From assembly GCA_965277415.1 (NCBI GenBank), contig CBDICS010000035.1, positions 1 through 64,000 of the forward strand: DNA of 64,000 bases, read 5' to 3'. Below the pieces are notes generated by a model, which had not been told where the DNA came from, searched no databases, and worked only from the letters and a program-made list of their open reading frames with translations. Every line of letters begins with the position of its first letter. Position 1 is the stretch's first letter. The translations under genes and the position numbers were made by a program. Below, piece by piece: positions 18,035 to 26,504 of the stretch. This DNA is from JAHDHW01 sp965277415. GTDB lineage: Bacteria; Bacteroidota; Bacteroidia; Chitinophagales; Saprospiraceae.

Positions 18035-18228
18035 CCTGCTTGTTAACTATTAAAACTCGACTGCCAGAAGTGAGGTGAACGGCCTTATTCTTTTTAGCTT
18101 CAAAGTATGTAAAACTCGTAAAGAATCTTAAACTGTATGAGCTCCTTGAAATAACTAAATATGTTTGAATTTAAGCTAATCTAGAATGTATCAATCAAAG
18201 AATACTAATAAAGGCGAGTTTTTAAGAT

Positions 18229-19518
18229 TTAGAGTTTCCGCTCATCAATGACCCGACTCAACTTTCCACCGGCACTCCTTGGGATACTATCAGGTGCCAT
18301 TAAATTAATATCCATAGATAAACCAATCGTGTCTTTAATTTTATTGGAAACTTGATTTTTAAAATCTTCAACAGAATGATTGACGCCTGCTTTGACTTCG
18401 ATATTGACCTTGACTTTGTCCATTGTTTTTTCTCGACTTACAATGAGTTGATAATTGGGGACTAAGAAATCAAATTCTTTAATCACTTCTTCCACCTGTG
18501 TATAAAAAAGATTGACACCACGAATGATTAACATATCATCTGCCCTGCCTTTGATCGCTGACATTTTAATATGTGTTCGCTTTGCATGCTTATCATAGTA
18601 AATCGAACAAATATCATTTGTCCAATATCGCAATAAAGGAAAAGCCTCTTTACTGATCGTAGTAAAAACCAATACACCTTCTTGACCATAAGGTAGTGGT
18701 TCTCCAGTATCTCGATCCACAACTTCAGGAAAGAAATGATCTTCCCAGATATAACTTCCTGTACCTTTCTCCTCATAATCTTCCTGAGACACACCAGGGC
18801 CAATGATCTCACTAAGCCCATAAATGTTCGTAGCGTTTACGTCAAGCCCTTGTTCTACTTGTTCCCGAATAGTTTCTGTCCAGGGTTCTGCACCAAGGAG
18901 TGCATATTTGACGGCTAATTTTTTAGAATCAATGCCTCGGCTTTTGCAGGCTTCAGCAAGTGTTTGAGCATAAGATGGCGTACAACAGATTACTTCTGGT
19001 GCAAAATCCTGAAGGATCGTTAATTGCCGATCTGTCATGCCTCCCGAAACGGGAATGACGGCCATACCCAGTCGAGTAGCTCCTCCATGCATACCAAGTC
19101 CTCCTGTAAAAAGGCCATAGCCATATGCATTATGTAATTTCATTCCCGGCTTTGCGCCAGCACAGACAAGAGATCTTGCCACGACTTCATCAAAGAGGTC
19201 TAAGTCATTTTTAGTATAAGCAACAACAGTTGGTTTTCCTGTCGTACCACTTGATGCATGGATGCGTAAGATGTCTTTCATCGGACTGGCAAACATGCTA
19301 TATGGATAATGATCTCGTAGATCAGATTTCTTTGTAAATGGGAGTTTTGACAAATCGCTTACTCCTTTAATATCGTTTGGGTATATGCCATTCTTATCAA
19401 ATTGTTTTTTATAAAAAGGCACCAGATTATAAATGCGGTGCAACATATCAGATAATCTTTGATTTTGCAAAACACGCAAATCAGATAAAGGCAAAGTTTC
19501 TATTTTATGATTGAACAT
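18229..19518 (-). CDS. Phenylacetate-CoA ligase-like adenylating enzyme
   Basis: 429 residues, the usual length of PaaK. The adenylate-forming P-loop SSGTTGKPT lies at 89-97; YALLGAEPWTE, NIYGLSEIIGPG, GRADDMLIIRGVNLF and a C-terminal RSAGGKLSRV lysine motif follow in order. The family activates an aryl acid with ATP and CoA to an aryl-CoA. No other phenylacetate-degradation genes are present here, so the physiological acid is uncertain. A stand-alone transcription unit on the minus strand. Confidence 0.85.
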   Translation of the reverse strand: MFNHKIETLPLSDLRVLQNQRLSDMLHRIYNLVPFYKKQFDKNGIYPNDIKGVSDLSKLPFTKKSDLRDHYPYSMFASPMKDILRIHASSGTTGKPTVVAYTKNDLDLFDEVVARSLVCAGAKPGMKLHNAYGYGLFTGGLGMHGGATRLGMAVIPVSGGMTDRQLTILQDFAPEVICCTPSYAQTLAEACKSRGIDSKKLAVKYALLGAEPWTETIREQVEQGLDVNATNIYGLSEIIGPGVSQEDYEEKGTGSYIWEDHFFPEVVDRDTGEPLPYGQEGVLVFTTISKEAFPLLRYWTNDICSIYYDKHAKRTHIKMSAIKGRADDMLIIRGVNLFYTQVEEVIKEFDFLVPNYQLIVSREKTMDKVKVNIEVKAGVNHSVEDFKNQVSNKIKDTIGLSMDINLMAPDSIPRSAGGKLSRVIDERKL

Positions 19519-19768
19519 AGAGTTTAGATTCTAAAATACACCAGAAAAGGGAAAGATATCATCTTTATTGTAAAATACCGAAGGTGTAGACAGATAAAAC
19601 ATGTTAAAGGGTTGGTGTGTTTACGAAATGATAAAAAGCTATTGACCATTCATCAAAAGGCAATTAAAATGAATCAAGAGCGTTGGTGTCAATGGGTCAA
19701 TGAAAACTTCCAAATTCTTCGCAATCATCAAATCAAAAGACTATTTTGTGAAAAATGCGAATAAGGTA

Positions 19769-20422
19769 ATGAACACTATTTTAAAAAGACTAAAAAAAAT
19801 GTTTCTTGTCGGAACTACGCTTTTACTAATTCTCCTACTAATTATATTAGGTTCTAATTGGATCGTTAAGAATAAATCAAGCGATAAAATATATAGCTCT
19901 GTAAATGAAATCCCTTCCAATAGAGTGGGCTTATTGCTTGGTACAAAGAAATACTTGAAGTCAAACTTTGTCAACCTATACTATCAATACCGAATTGATG
20001 CAGCCTATGAACTTTTCAAAGCAAAGAAAATTGACTACATTTTGATAAGCGGAGACAATGGTAGGAAAGGGTATGATGAGCCAACTGATATGAGAGATGA
20101 TTTGATTGCACTCGGTGTTCCAGAGGGAAAAATATTTTTGGATTATGCGGGATTTCGGACTCTAGATTCGATCGTCCGGTGTAAAGAGATTTTTGATCAA
20201 AATGAAATCACAGTTATTTCTCAACAGTTTCATAATGAAAGGGCTATCTTTATTGCAGAACAAAAAGGAATAGACGCGATCGGATTCAATGCAAAAGATG
20301 TAAGTGCCCGATATGGCTTTAAGACAAAACAAAGAGAGAAACTGGCTAGGGTGAAAATGATTATTGACTTGATCGTAGGGAAGAAGCCTAAGTTTCTTGG
20401 AGAGAAAATTGAGATCAAATAA
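19769..20422 (+). CDS. SanA/YdcF-like (DUF218) membrane-anchored protein
   Basis: About 217 residues from the preferred ATG at 19769, which follows an AAGGTA ribosome-binding site; an in-frame ATG at 19700 would add 23 residues. One N-terminal membrane anchor (MFLVGTTLLLILLLIILGS) is followed by a periplasmic DUF218 domain: VGLLLGTKKY, YILISGDNG, DMRDDLIALGVPEGKIFLDYAGFRTLDS and VISQQFHNERAIFIAEQKG. E. coli SanA is linked to envelope barrier function and vancomycin exclusion; the biochemical activity of the family is not settled. Confidence 0.8.
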   Translation: MNTILKRLKKMFLVGTTLLLILLLIILGSNWIVKNKSSDKIYSSVNEIPSNRVGLLLGTKKYLKSNFVNLYYQYRIDAAYELFKAKKIDYILISGDNGRKGYDEPTDMRDDLIALGVPEGKIFLDYAGFRTLDSIVRCKEIFDQNEITVISQQFHNERAIFIAEQKGIDAIGFNAKDVSARYGFKTKQREKLARVKMIIDLIVGKKPKFLGEKIEIK

Positions 20423-20450
20423 ACAACTTCATTATTTTAAACCAAATACT

Positions 20451-20540
20451 ATGTCTAGTAAACCAGATAAAAAAGAAGAGTCAGCCATCATTAAATTTTT
20501 TAAAAAGATACTTAGTTTCTTCCTTGGTAGAAAAAAATAA
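20451..20540 (+). CDS. Possible 29-residue basic peptide
   Basis: ATG at 20451 opens MSSKPDKKEE followed by an amphipathic stretch SAIIKFFKKILSFFLGRKK, then TAA. It starts 28 bases after the SanA-like gene on the same strand. The charged head and hydrophobic/basic helix would suit a small membrane-associated peptide. Too short for homology judgement; it may be chance. Confidence 0.3.
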   Translation: MSSKPDKKEESAIIKFFKKILSFFLGRKK

Positions 20541-20607
20541 ACAGATTTAAATGATGGCGATCGAAAAGCTTGGTTAGGGTGGAGCCATTCTTCAAAAAAA
20601 TGTAAGG

Positions 20608-20706
20608 ATGCTAAAAGCAAGGCTTCACAAGCGAAGCGATCACAAAACCGAAGGTTGATCACAAGCGAAGCCGATCACCCTATCACAAGTTCCAAAGGAA
20701 CGATCC
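20608..20706. repeat. Modular hairpin repeat, locus B (4 units)
   Basis: Leader GATGCTAAAAGCAAGGCTT, then units AAGCGAAGCGATCAC, AAAACCGAAGGTTGATCAC, AAGCGAAGCCGATCAC and AAGTTCCAAAGGAACGATCC. The stems GC/GC, AACC/GGTT and GTTCC/GGAAC differ but stay complementary. It ends 45 bases before the pentapeptide-repeat gene. Confidence 0.7.
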
Positions 20707-20751
20707 TTATATGATTTAAACCTCAAGGTATTCTAAATACAATAATTATAA

Positions 20752-21324
20752 ATGAGCGAAGTGTTTTTCGAAGAAGAAACTTTCAAAGGCCTAAGCTACT
20801 CGCAAGGAGACTTGAAGAAAGGCAAATACGATAATTGTACTTTTGTAGAATGTATTTTTTTAGGCTTTTCCTTTTCGCATATGACTTTTATAGAATGCGA
20901 ATTTATAGATTGTGACTTCAGTTCTGCGAAAATTAATAATACTGCATTTCGAGCGGTTAAATTTTCAAATTGTAAATTGCTGGGATTGAATCTTAATGAT
21001 TGCAATGACTTTTTATTAGCCTTTAGTTTTGAAAGCTGTATCTTGGATCTAGCTTCTTTTGCAGCGCTTAAATTAAACGGAACCGTATTTAAAAAATGTA
21101 GTTTGCAAGAAGTAGATTTTGCAAGAGCCGATCTTCAAAAGGCAGTTTTTGAAGATTGTAATATGAATAGAGTAATCTTTGAACGTACAAATTTAACTGA
21201 AGCAGATTTCACAAGCGCCATTAATTTCAATATTGATCCGGAAAGTAATCGAATTAAAAAAGCGAAATTCTCTTCCTCCAACCTTTCCGGTTTATTAAGT
21301 AAGTATGAAATAATTATTGAGTAA
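20752..21324 (+). CDS. Pentapeptide-repeat protein
   Basis: 190 residues made of A(D/N)LxX-type five-residue repeats, with a Cys/Phe-rich variant in the first half (NCTFVECIFLGFSF, ECEFIDCDFSS) and classical units in the second (VDFARADLQKAVFEDCNMNRVIFERTNLTEADF). Such repeats form a right-handed four-sided helix. No signal peptide. Some relatives (QnrB, MfpA) mimic DNA and protect gyrase, but most have no known role, and nothing here supports quinolone protection specifically. Confidence 0.85.
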   Translation: MSEVFFEEETFKGLSYSQGDLKKGKYDNCTFVECIFLGFSFSHMTFIECEFIDCDFSSAKINNTAFRAVKFSNCKLLGLNLNDCNDFLLAFSFESCILDLASFAALKLNGTVFKKCSLQEVDFARADLQKAVFEDCNMNRVIFERTNLTEADFTSAINFNIDPESNRIKKAKFSSSNLSGLLSKYEIIIE

Positions 21325-21338
21325 ACTCTGCCATTTTC

Positions 21339-21998
21339 TTAAACCTCAAGTAGTTGATTTTTCATAGCAAATAAAACAAGCCCTGCAATATTCCGAACGC
21401 CCGTTTTTGCTAATAAACTTTTCCGATGACCTTCAACTGTACGAGGACTGATATAGAGTTGGCTGGCTATTTCACTAGAAGTATACTCTTTGCAGATAAG
21501 CTTTAAGATTTCTACTTCTCTTCGAGTTAAAGGTATTTTAAGAGAATCTTTAGGCTTTTTTTGGATTTGGGTGGCTTGTTGTACTCCTGTCAATAATGCA
21601 CTAGAAACGTAGTCGTTAAAATAAAATCCCTTTTGTACAACAGCCTTGATTGCTTGTTCAAGAATATGCGGTTCTTCATTTTTTAACAAATAACCATTTG
21701 CACCAATTTTCATTACATGATTAATGATGCTTTCGTCATTGTACATGGACAGCAAAATGACTTTAAGCTCAGGATAATCTTCTTTAATCCTTTTTGTAGC
21801 TTCAATACCATCCATCACAGGCATTTTAAGGTCTATCAAAACTACATCAGGTGAATGAGCAGCAATAGCAGTTAATAGTTCTTCTCCATTTGTTGCCTCT
21901 GCAATTAATTCTATAGAATCAAAAGTATTAATGAGTAGTCGAAGTCCTTTTAAAAATAGTATTTGGTCATCTGCAATGATTAATCTTATTTTCGGCAT
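21339..21998 (-). CDS. NarL/LuxR-type response regulator
   Basis: 219 residues from the ATG at 21998 (MPKIRLIIADDQ); a longer in-frame start at 22043 adds an unlikely 15-residue tail. Receiver domain: acidic pair D10-D11, phospho-acceptor D56 in VVLIDLKMP, then LLSMYND and YLLKNEEPH (conserved Thr/Ser and Lys). C-terminal LuxR helix-turn-helix: LTRREVEILKLICKEYTSSE and ISPRTVEGHRKSLLAKTG. Likely a transcription activator switched by phosphorylation. A HisKA_3-type kinase, the matching partner class, lies 2 kb away at 23987 on the opposite strand. Confidence 0.9.
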   Translation of the reverse strand: MPKIRLIIADDQILFLKGLRLLINTFDSIELIAEATNGEELLTAIAAHSPDVVLIDLKMPVMDGIEATKRIKEDYPELKVILLSMYNDESIINHVMKIGANGYLLKNEEPHILEQAIKAVVQKGFYFNDYVSSALLTGVQQATQIQKKPKDSLKIPLTRREVEILKLICKEYTSSEIASQLYISPRTVEGHRKSLLAKTGVRNIAGLVLFAMKNQLLEV

Positions 21999-22469
21999 AG
22001 TATCATTTTGGATCTTTTGACAATTTTTTAGAGGATTTGCCAAAAAATACTGTTTTTAGGGTTCAATAGAAATTTGTAGCAATATAAATATAAATAAGTA
22101 GCTGTAAAGAATTATGATAATAATATTTGATGAGTCGAAAAATGATATACTGATCTTGAAGTGTTTAATTGAAAGGAAATAAGATTTGTTTTTTTACTTC
22201 TATAGTACAAAGATAAATCGTCTAATTTGGACACTTATGAATACCCTGTCTTTTAAATAAAACAGTCTCTATGATTCATGAAAAAATACGTAGTTCTACG
22301 TGTTTTTTCTACCTGTTTCTACTTGATTTTTTAATAAGTGTATTTGAAGTTAAGTCATTGATAGTGAAAATGTTACCTTGTCTACTGTATTTGAAGTACA
22401 TTTGTTTTTCCAAACTACTTCAAGGCCAGTATAGGAATAGGATTTTTAATAAAAACAAACATTATTATT
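21999..22469. other. Intergenic region between divergent regulator and downstream genes
   Basis: No convincing gene. One 80-codon frame here (22271-22513) overlaps the next gene and has no protein-like pattern. The stretch must hold promoters for both directions, but I could not fix a TAnnTTTG box with good spacing. Confidence 0.4.
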
Positions 22470-23354
22470 ATGAAAGAATTACTTCCCCTCTTACCAGATC
22501 AAAATACTGTTGATAAAATGATGCTTGAATGGCGGAAAACTTTGCCATTACATATCGGTGATCTATTTACTCACGAGACTAAAACAGGAATTGAAAGATA
22601 TGATACGTATCAATTAGATCACGATTTTGTTAATTTTATAGTCACGGTACTTGACAAGAAACCTAAAAAAGAAAATATTCAGACAATTGCAGTTATAATG
22701 GGAAAAAGAAAACAAGAAGGAGAAGAGCGGGAAGGTACCCGTCCAACTCACCATATATTCAGTCCTGTTTTAGAAGTGTTTTTAAAGGAAAAATACCAAG
22801 GAAAGAAAAAATATTTTTTTTACTTAGAGCCTAATGATGAAAGATTCTCTTTCAGTAAAATTGCAGTGGAAGCTGATCAACGACTTTCTCCTAAAGTTGC
22901 AGAATTATTTATCTTGAAATGGCAGATTTTGGAAGACGGTGCATTGATTAATGCTTTTGAAGGCTTAGTAGCAGAAATAATACCACCTAAAAGAAATGAA
23001 GGCGAAGTTGGCGAAGTTCGATTTGGTGGACAAAAACTAAGAAGAGTAAAAAAATATACATTCGATATTCCGGAGACACGTGCTATTATAAACAACATCA
23101 TTCAGTTTAACAATCCTGAGCAGGTAGGGTTTCATATAAATCTGGGAGCAGGTTTGACGGTACCTGATTTCCACCCGTTTAATTTTAGACCGATTATTAG
23201 AATTTCTCCGCCGAAAGAAAATAGCACTTTATTAGAAGAAGATTCAAACACTAGTTTTTACGACACATCAAGACCTTGCCCTCCATTTTGTGATCCTGCC
23301 TCTTCAGATGTAGAGCCTGTTGATTTAGATTCTCATCTGGGCACGACATTGTAA
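22470..23354 (+). CDS. Hypothetical protein upstream of sensor genes
   Basis: 294 residues, soluble, no signal peptide or membrane span. The N-terminal part alternates helix and strand; the middle has FSPVLEVFLKEKYQGKK and FFYLEPND; the end is Pro/Cys/Asp-rich and probably disordered (SRPCPPFCDPASSD). I do not recognise the family. It is the first of three tightly spaced plus-strand genes (15 bases before the next), the others encoding a membrane protein and a histidine kinase, so it may be a signalling or stress-response component. Confidence 0.55.
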   Translation: MKELLPLLPDQNTVDKMMLEWRKTLPLHIGDLFTHETKTGIERYDTYQLDHDFVNFIVTVLDKKPKKENIQTIAVIMGKRKQEGEEREGTRPTHHIFSPVLEVFLKEKYQGKKKYFFYLEPNDERFSFSKIAVEADQRLSPKVAELFILKWQILEDGALINAFEGLVAEIIPPKRNEGEVGEVRFGGQKLRRVKKYTFDIPETRAIINNIIQFNNPEQVGFHINLGAGLTVPDFHPFNFRPIIRISPPKENSTLLEEDSNTSFYDTSRPCPPFCDPASSDVEPVDLDSHLGTTL

Positions 23355-23369
23355 AATAAATTTATATAA

Positions 23370-24008
23370 ATGAAATGGGCACACCTAGCTACTTATATCT
23401 CAATGGGTTCGGTAATAATTCCTTTTATTATTGGAGTCTATAGATTCAAGTACCTGAATGCTTTACAAAAGCTAATTGGATTATCTGTAGTGGTTACATT
23501 ATTAGGTGAATTTGGAATTTATCTATTGACCATTTTGGATATTAATAATCTATTCGCTGTACATTTATATACTGTGCTTCAGTTTGCAGTGCTAGTATTA
23601 ATAATGGAGAAAGGCTTGTTTCCATTACTCTCTAGAATCGTATCCCGGAGTTTAATATTTCTTTTTGCGCTGTTTGCACTCATGGATGCTTTTTGGTGGA
23701 ACGATCTTTATAGTTTTAATACTTATGCTCGACCTTTATCTAGTTTTATATTATTACTACTGGTACTGCTCTTTTTTTATAAAACACTTAAAGAATTAAA
23801 AATAAAATCTTTAGAACGTGCTCCTTTATTTTGGTTGAGCATAGGACTTATTCTTTATTTTTCAGGAAGCTTGTTTATTTTCTTATTTACAAATTATGTA
23901 AAAACATCTAATGAGGCTTTATTAACTATTTGGGGAATTCATGCTATATTTAATATTATTTTTAATATTTCTTATTCTATTGCCTTATGGATCAAACCAG
24001 TGAATTAG
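23370..24008 (+). CDS. Multi-spanning membrane protein linked to the kinase
   Basis: 212 residues with about six membrane spans (for example SVIIPFIIGVYRF, LIGLSVVVTLLGEFGIYLL, VLQFAVLVLIMEK, SLIFLFALFALMDAFWW, FILLLLVLLFFYKTL and PLFWLSIGLILYFSGSLFIF). No catalytic motif seen. Its 3' end overlaps the kinase start by 22 bases, implying coupled translation. Similar small membrane proteins sit beside short HisKA_3 kinases in Bacteroidota, so a sensory partner role is a reasonable inference. Confidence 0.7.
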   Translation: MKWAHLATYISMGSVIIPFIIGVYRFKYLNALQKLIGLSVVVTLLGEFGIYLLTILDINNLFAVHLYTVLQFAVLVLIMEKGLFPLLSRIVSRSLIFLFALFALMDAFWWNDLYSFNTYARPLSSFILLLLVLLFFYKTLKELKIKSLERAPLFWLSIGLILYFSGSLFIFLFTNYVKTSNEALLTIWGIHAIFNIIFNISYSIALWIKPVN

Positions 24009-24773
24009 GTTTGCCGCTCTTTTTGATTCTTTGTGGCGTATTAGGCATGCTCCTTTTAGCTTTAGCTGTGATCGGTTTTTTTTGTGGTTTATCAAAAACG
24101 CTTATTTACTCAGCAAGAAAACTTACGTAAGATAGAATCAAATTATCAAAAAGATTTATTGAAGTATTCTTATGAAGCTCAAGAAGCAGAACGCAAACGA
24201 ATTGCTTCTGACTTGCATGATGGAATAGGTAGTCTTCTTTCCGCAACCCGAATTTATGTGCACCAACTCAATCCTAAACTTTCACCTAGCGACTATCAGG
24301 AAATCAAATCTGAAACGACAAACTTAATAGATAATGCGATTGATCAGGTAAGACTCATCTCACATAATTTATTTCCGCCTAATTTAGATCACCTTGGCTT
24401 ACTTCAAGCGACTAGTGACTTTTGTCAAAGAATTCAAAAAATAAATGAGATCGACATTCACTTTGATTCTAATGTAGTACTTGATATTACAAAGCAAGAA
24501 GAACTGGCGATATACCGCATCATACAAGAACTCGTCAATAATACACTCAAACATGCTCAAGCCAATACCATAAAACTTGGATTTAATCATAGTACTTCAG
24601 GATTTAAATTGACCTACCAAGATGATGGAAAAGGCTTTAATGTAAAAAGTAATCAATTAGCTGCTAAAGGACTCGGTATAAAAAGCATTGAAAGCCGTGC
24701 AAATTCAATCAAAGCAACGTTCCATATTCATTCACAACCTGCTGAGGGTATGTACTGTGAATTAATACTATAG
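23987..24773 (+). CDS. HisKA_3 sensor histidine kinase, interrupted by a +1 T in a T8 tract
   Basis: The natural start is ATG 23987: MDQTSELGLP, then a membrane helix (LFLILCGVLGMLLLALAVIG). At the T8 run 24076-24083 the frame breaks; removing one T gives FFVVYQKRL and a continuous 261-residue protein. The kinase part has AERKRIASDLHDGIGSLL (phospho-acceptor His about 77), the N-box ELVNNTLKHA (Asn about 185) and the ATP-lid motif DDGKGF (about 212-217). As sequenced, translation stops at residue 47, or could begin at GTG 24084 to give a soluble kinase domain. Likely partner: the LuxR-type regulator at 21339. The break may be a sequencing error or slipped-strand phase variation. Confidence 0.75.
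24076..24083 (+). other. T8 homopolymer at the kinase frame break
   Basis: Eight T residues between the membrane helix and kinase domain codons. Seven would be in frame. It is a candidate phase-variable tract or a base-calling error. Confidence 0.6.
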
Positions 24774-24792
24774 TCCCTTAAATTTAAATACG

Positions 24793-24800
24793 TACTTTTG
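24793..24800 (+). promoter_or_regulatory. Possible -7 box TACTTTTG
   Basis: Matches TAnnTTTG upstream of the Nudix gene (leader about 115 bases). No TTG at the right distance, so support is weak. Confidence 0.3.
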
Positions 24801-24840
24801 CATAATGCTGGTTAAAATAGATTTTTAATAAACAATCCAT

Positions 24841-24882
24841 ACTTTGTGGACTCTGTGTCTTCTTTGTGTTTTCTCTGTGTCC
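24841..24882. repeat. Intergenic CTCTGTGTCC-type repeat, copy 2
   Basis: GGACTCTGTGTCTTC ... TTTTCTCTGTGTCC, related to 7421-7458 and 27910-27950. It ends 35 bases before the Nudix start. Confidence 0.45.
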
Positions 24883-24917
24883 AAAAAAACTAATCAGCCA
24901 CAAAAACATTACCTATA

Positions 24918-25319
24918 ATGCCTAGACTCATCGATAAGATCGCATTTATCGAAATTAAAAACGGAAAAATTTTAAGTACTAGATCCAAAGGGAAAGATAA
25001 ATATTATATCCCTGGAGGAAAACGTGATCCTGGAGAAAATGACATGGAAACTTTAGTACGAGAAGTCAAAGAAGAATTGGATGTTGATATCATTCCGACC
25101 AGTGCTCAGTATATTGGAACATTCAAGGCGCAGGCTGACAGTCATGCAGATGGAATTATTGTAAAAATGACTTGCTATGGCGCAGCATATACCGGCGAAT
25201 TGAGGGCAAGTAGTGAAATAGAAGAGGTTCGATGGTTGAATTATAAAGACATAGATCTGGTCTCTTTTGTAGATGTAATAATATTTGATTTTTTAAAAGA
25301 GAAAGGAGATTTAACTTAG
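24918..25319 (+). CDS. Nudix hydrolase
   Basis: 133 residues, a single Nudix domain. The Nudix box Gx5Ex7REVxEEL is complete at about 34-54 (GKRDPGENDMETLVREVKEE); the Glu residues bind the metal that hydrolyses a nucleoside-diphosphate-linked substrate. Preceding YYIPGG is the usual strand. Cytoplasmic. Substrate cannot be told from sequence; mutT-like nucleotide clean-up is one option among many. Preceded by its own putative -7 box and an intergenic repeat. Confidence 0.85.
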   Translation: MPRLIDKIAFIEIKNGKILSTRSKGKDKYYIPGGKRDPGENDMETLVREVKEELDVDIIPTSAQYIGTFKAQADSHADGIIVKMTCYGAAYTGELRASSEIEEVRWLNYKDIDLVSFVDVIIFDFLKEKGDLT

Positions 25320-25377
25320 CGCTTATTGAAAATTGGGCTTTGTAAATTTCTACTCATTTTTATAAACTTGACTTGTT

Positions 25378-26352
25378 ATGAAAAATATACTAACCATTTT
25401 TACATTGTTTGTTGTTCAATTTGTCTTTGCGCAAGAGAAGCATGAAGTTAAGCCATACTTGCCTGAAATAGTTACTCAATTCCCAACTGTTCGAGACTTT
25501 ACTATGTCTAACTCCAGAAGCGAAGCCTATTTTACGACTCAAAGTTATTCAGGAGATTTTTCAATAATTATAGAAGTCAAAAAAGAAAACGATCAATGGA
25601 CTAAACCGGAAGTTGCTTCCTTCTCAGGAAAATATCATGACCTCGAACCATTTCTTTCGCCAGACGAGTTGACGCTTTTCTTCGCCTCTAATCGGCCAAT
25701 TGACAAGGCTTCTGATAAAACCAAAGACTACGATATTTGGTATGTTCAAAGACGTAATAAAAACGAAGATTGGTCTGCTCCTCAGAATTTAGGAAAGCCG
25801 ATAAATACCGAGGGAAATGAATTTTATCCCGCGATTACGAGCAGTAGAAATTTATATTTCACCAGTGTAAGACCAGACTCAAAAGGGAAAGACGATATTT
25901 TTCTGAGCAAATGGGAGGGCGGAGCATATTCAAACCCAATTTCATTGAGTGATTCTATAAATACAACTGGCTATGAATTCAATGCTTATGTTGCTCCAGA
26001 TGAATCCTTTCTCATCTTTAGTGGATACAATAGGAAAGATGGCGTCGGTAGCGGTGATCTTTACATTAGTTTCCAAACCGAGCAAAGAACCTGGACTAAA
26101 GCAGTAAACCTCGGAGCAGAAATAAACTCAGACAAAATGGATTACTGTCCATTTGTAGATTTAAATACAAACACCTTATTTTTCACCAGTAAAAGATCTT
26201 CATTGAATGGTAAGCCTTCTGAATTTTCAACTATTCTGAAATTTTTAGATGCAATGGATAAATATGAGAATGGATTAAGTAGATTATATAATGTTTCAAT
26301 CGAGCATCTTTTGTCTTCGGGGCTATCTAAGAGCCTGTTTAAAAATTATTAG
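25378..26352 (+). CDS. Secreted PD40 (TolB-like propeller) protein with altered C-terminus
   Basis: 324 residues. Signal peptide MKNILTIFTLFVVQFVFAQ. The body is a set of PD40 strands: DLEPFLSPDELTLFFASNRP, GNEFYPAITSSRNLYFTSVR, GYEFNAYVAPDESFLIFSGY and DYCPFVDLNTNTLFFTSKR. These form a propeller that may bind protein or peptidoglycan-associated partners. The last dozen residues (SSGLSKSLFKNY) are read from the left arm of an inverted-repeat element (26330-26406), so the native end may have been replaced. The element's left arm also supplies the stop codon context. Confidence 0.75.
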   Translation: MKNILTIFTLFVVQFVFAQEKHEVKPYLPEIVTQFPTVRDFTMSNSRSEAYFTTQSYSGDFSIIIEVKKENDQWTKPEVASFSGKYHDLEPFLSPDELTLFFASNRPIDKASDKTKDYDIWYVQRRNKNEDWSAPQNLGKPINTEGNEFYPAITSSRNLYFTSVRPDSKGKDDIFLSKWEGGAYSNPISLSDSINTTGYEFNAYVAPDESFLIFSGYNRKDGVGSGDLYISFQTEQRTWTKAVNLGAEINSDKMDYCPFVDLNTNTLFFTSKRSSLNGKPSEFSTILKFLDAMDKYENGLSRLYNVSIEHLLSSGLSKSLFKNY

Positions 26353-26406
26353 CTGGGCTACAAAAACGTCTTTTTCGCCTAAGCGAACAAAATTTAAACA
26401 GGCTCT
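26330..26406. mobile_element. 77-bp inverted-repeat element at the 3' end of the PD40 gene
   Basis: Perfect 14-bp arms AGAGCCTGTTTAAA (26330-26343) and TTTAAACAGGCTCT (26393-26406), extended by AATT on the inner side with one offset. Could be a tiny MITE-like insertion or a long-loop terminator. Confidence 0.45.
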
Positions 26407-26458
26407 AGATAAAAAATATTTTCCAAACCATGATTATACTTTCTTCTTAAAAGGTATA

Positions 26459-26466
26459 TACTTTTG
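26459..26466 (+). promoter_or_regulatory. Possible -7 box TACTTTTG
   Basis: TAnnTTTG match 38 bases before the start at 26505. No clear TTG upstream element. Confidence 0.3.
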
Positions 26467-26504
26467 TACTAAGTACTTCATTATTAAACTTCAAAATATT
26501 AATC

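Noticed and set aside
18229..19518. Phenylacetate degradation operon
   Set aside because: Only the ligase-like gene is present; no paaABCDE, paaG/Z or paaJ neighbours.
20752..21324. Quinolone-resistance (Qnr-type) pentapeptide protein
   Set aside because: Length is similar but the first half is a Cys/Phe-rich variant and no Qnr-specific loops are visible.
22271..22513. 80-codon plus-strand frame
   Set aside because: Overlaps the start of the next gene in another frame, has no family pattern or ribosome-binding site.
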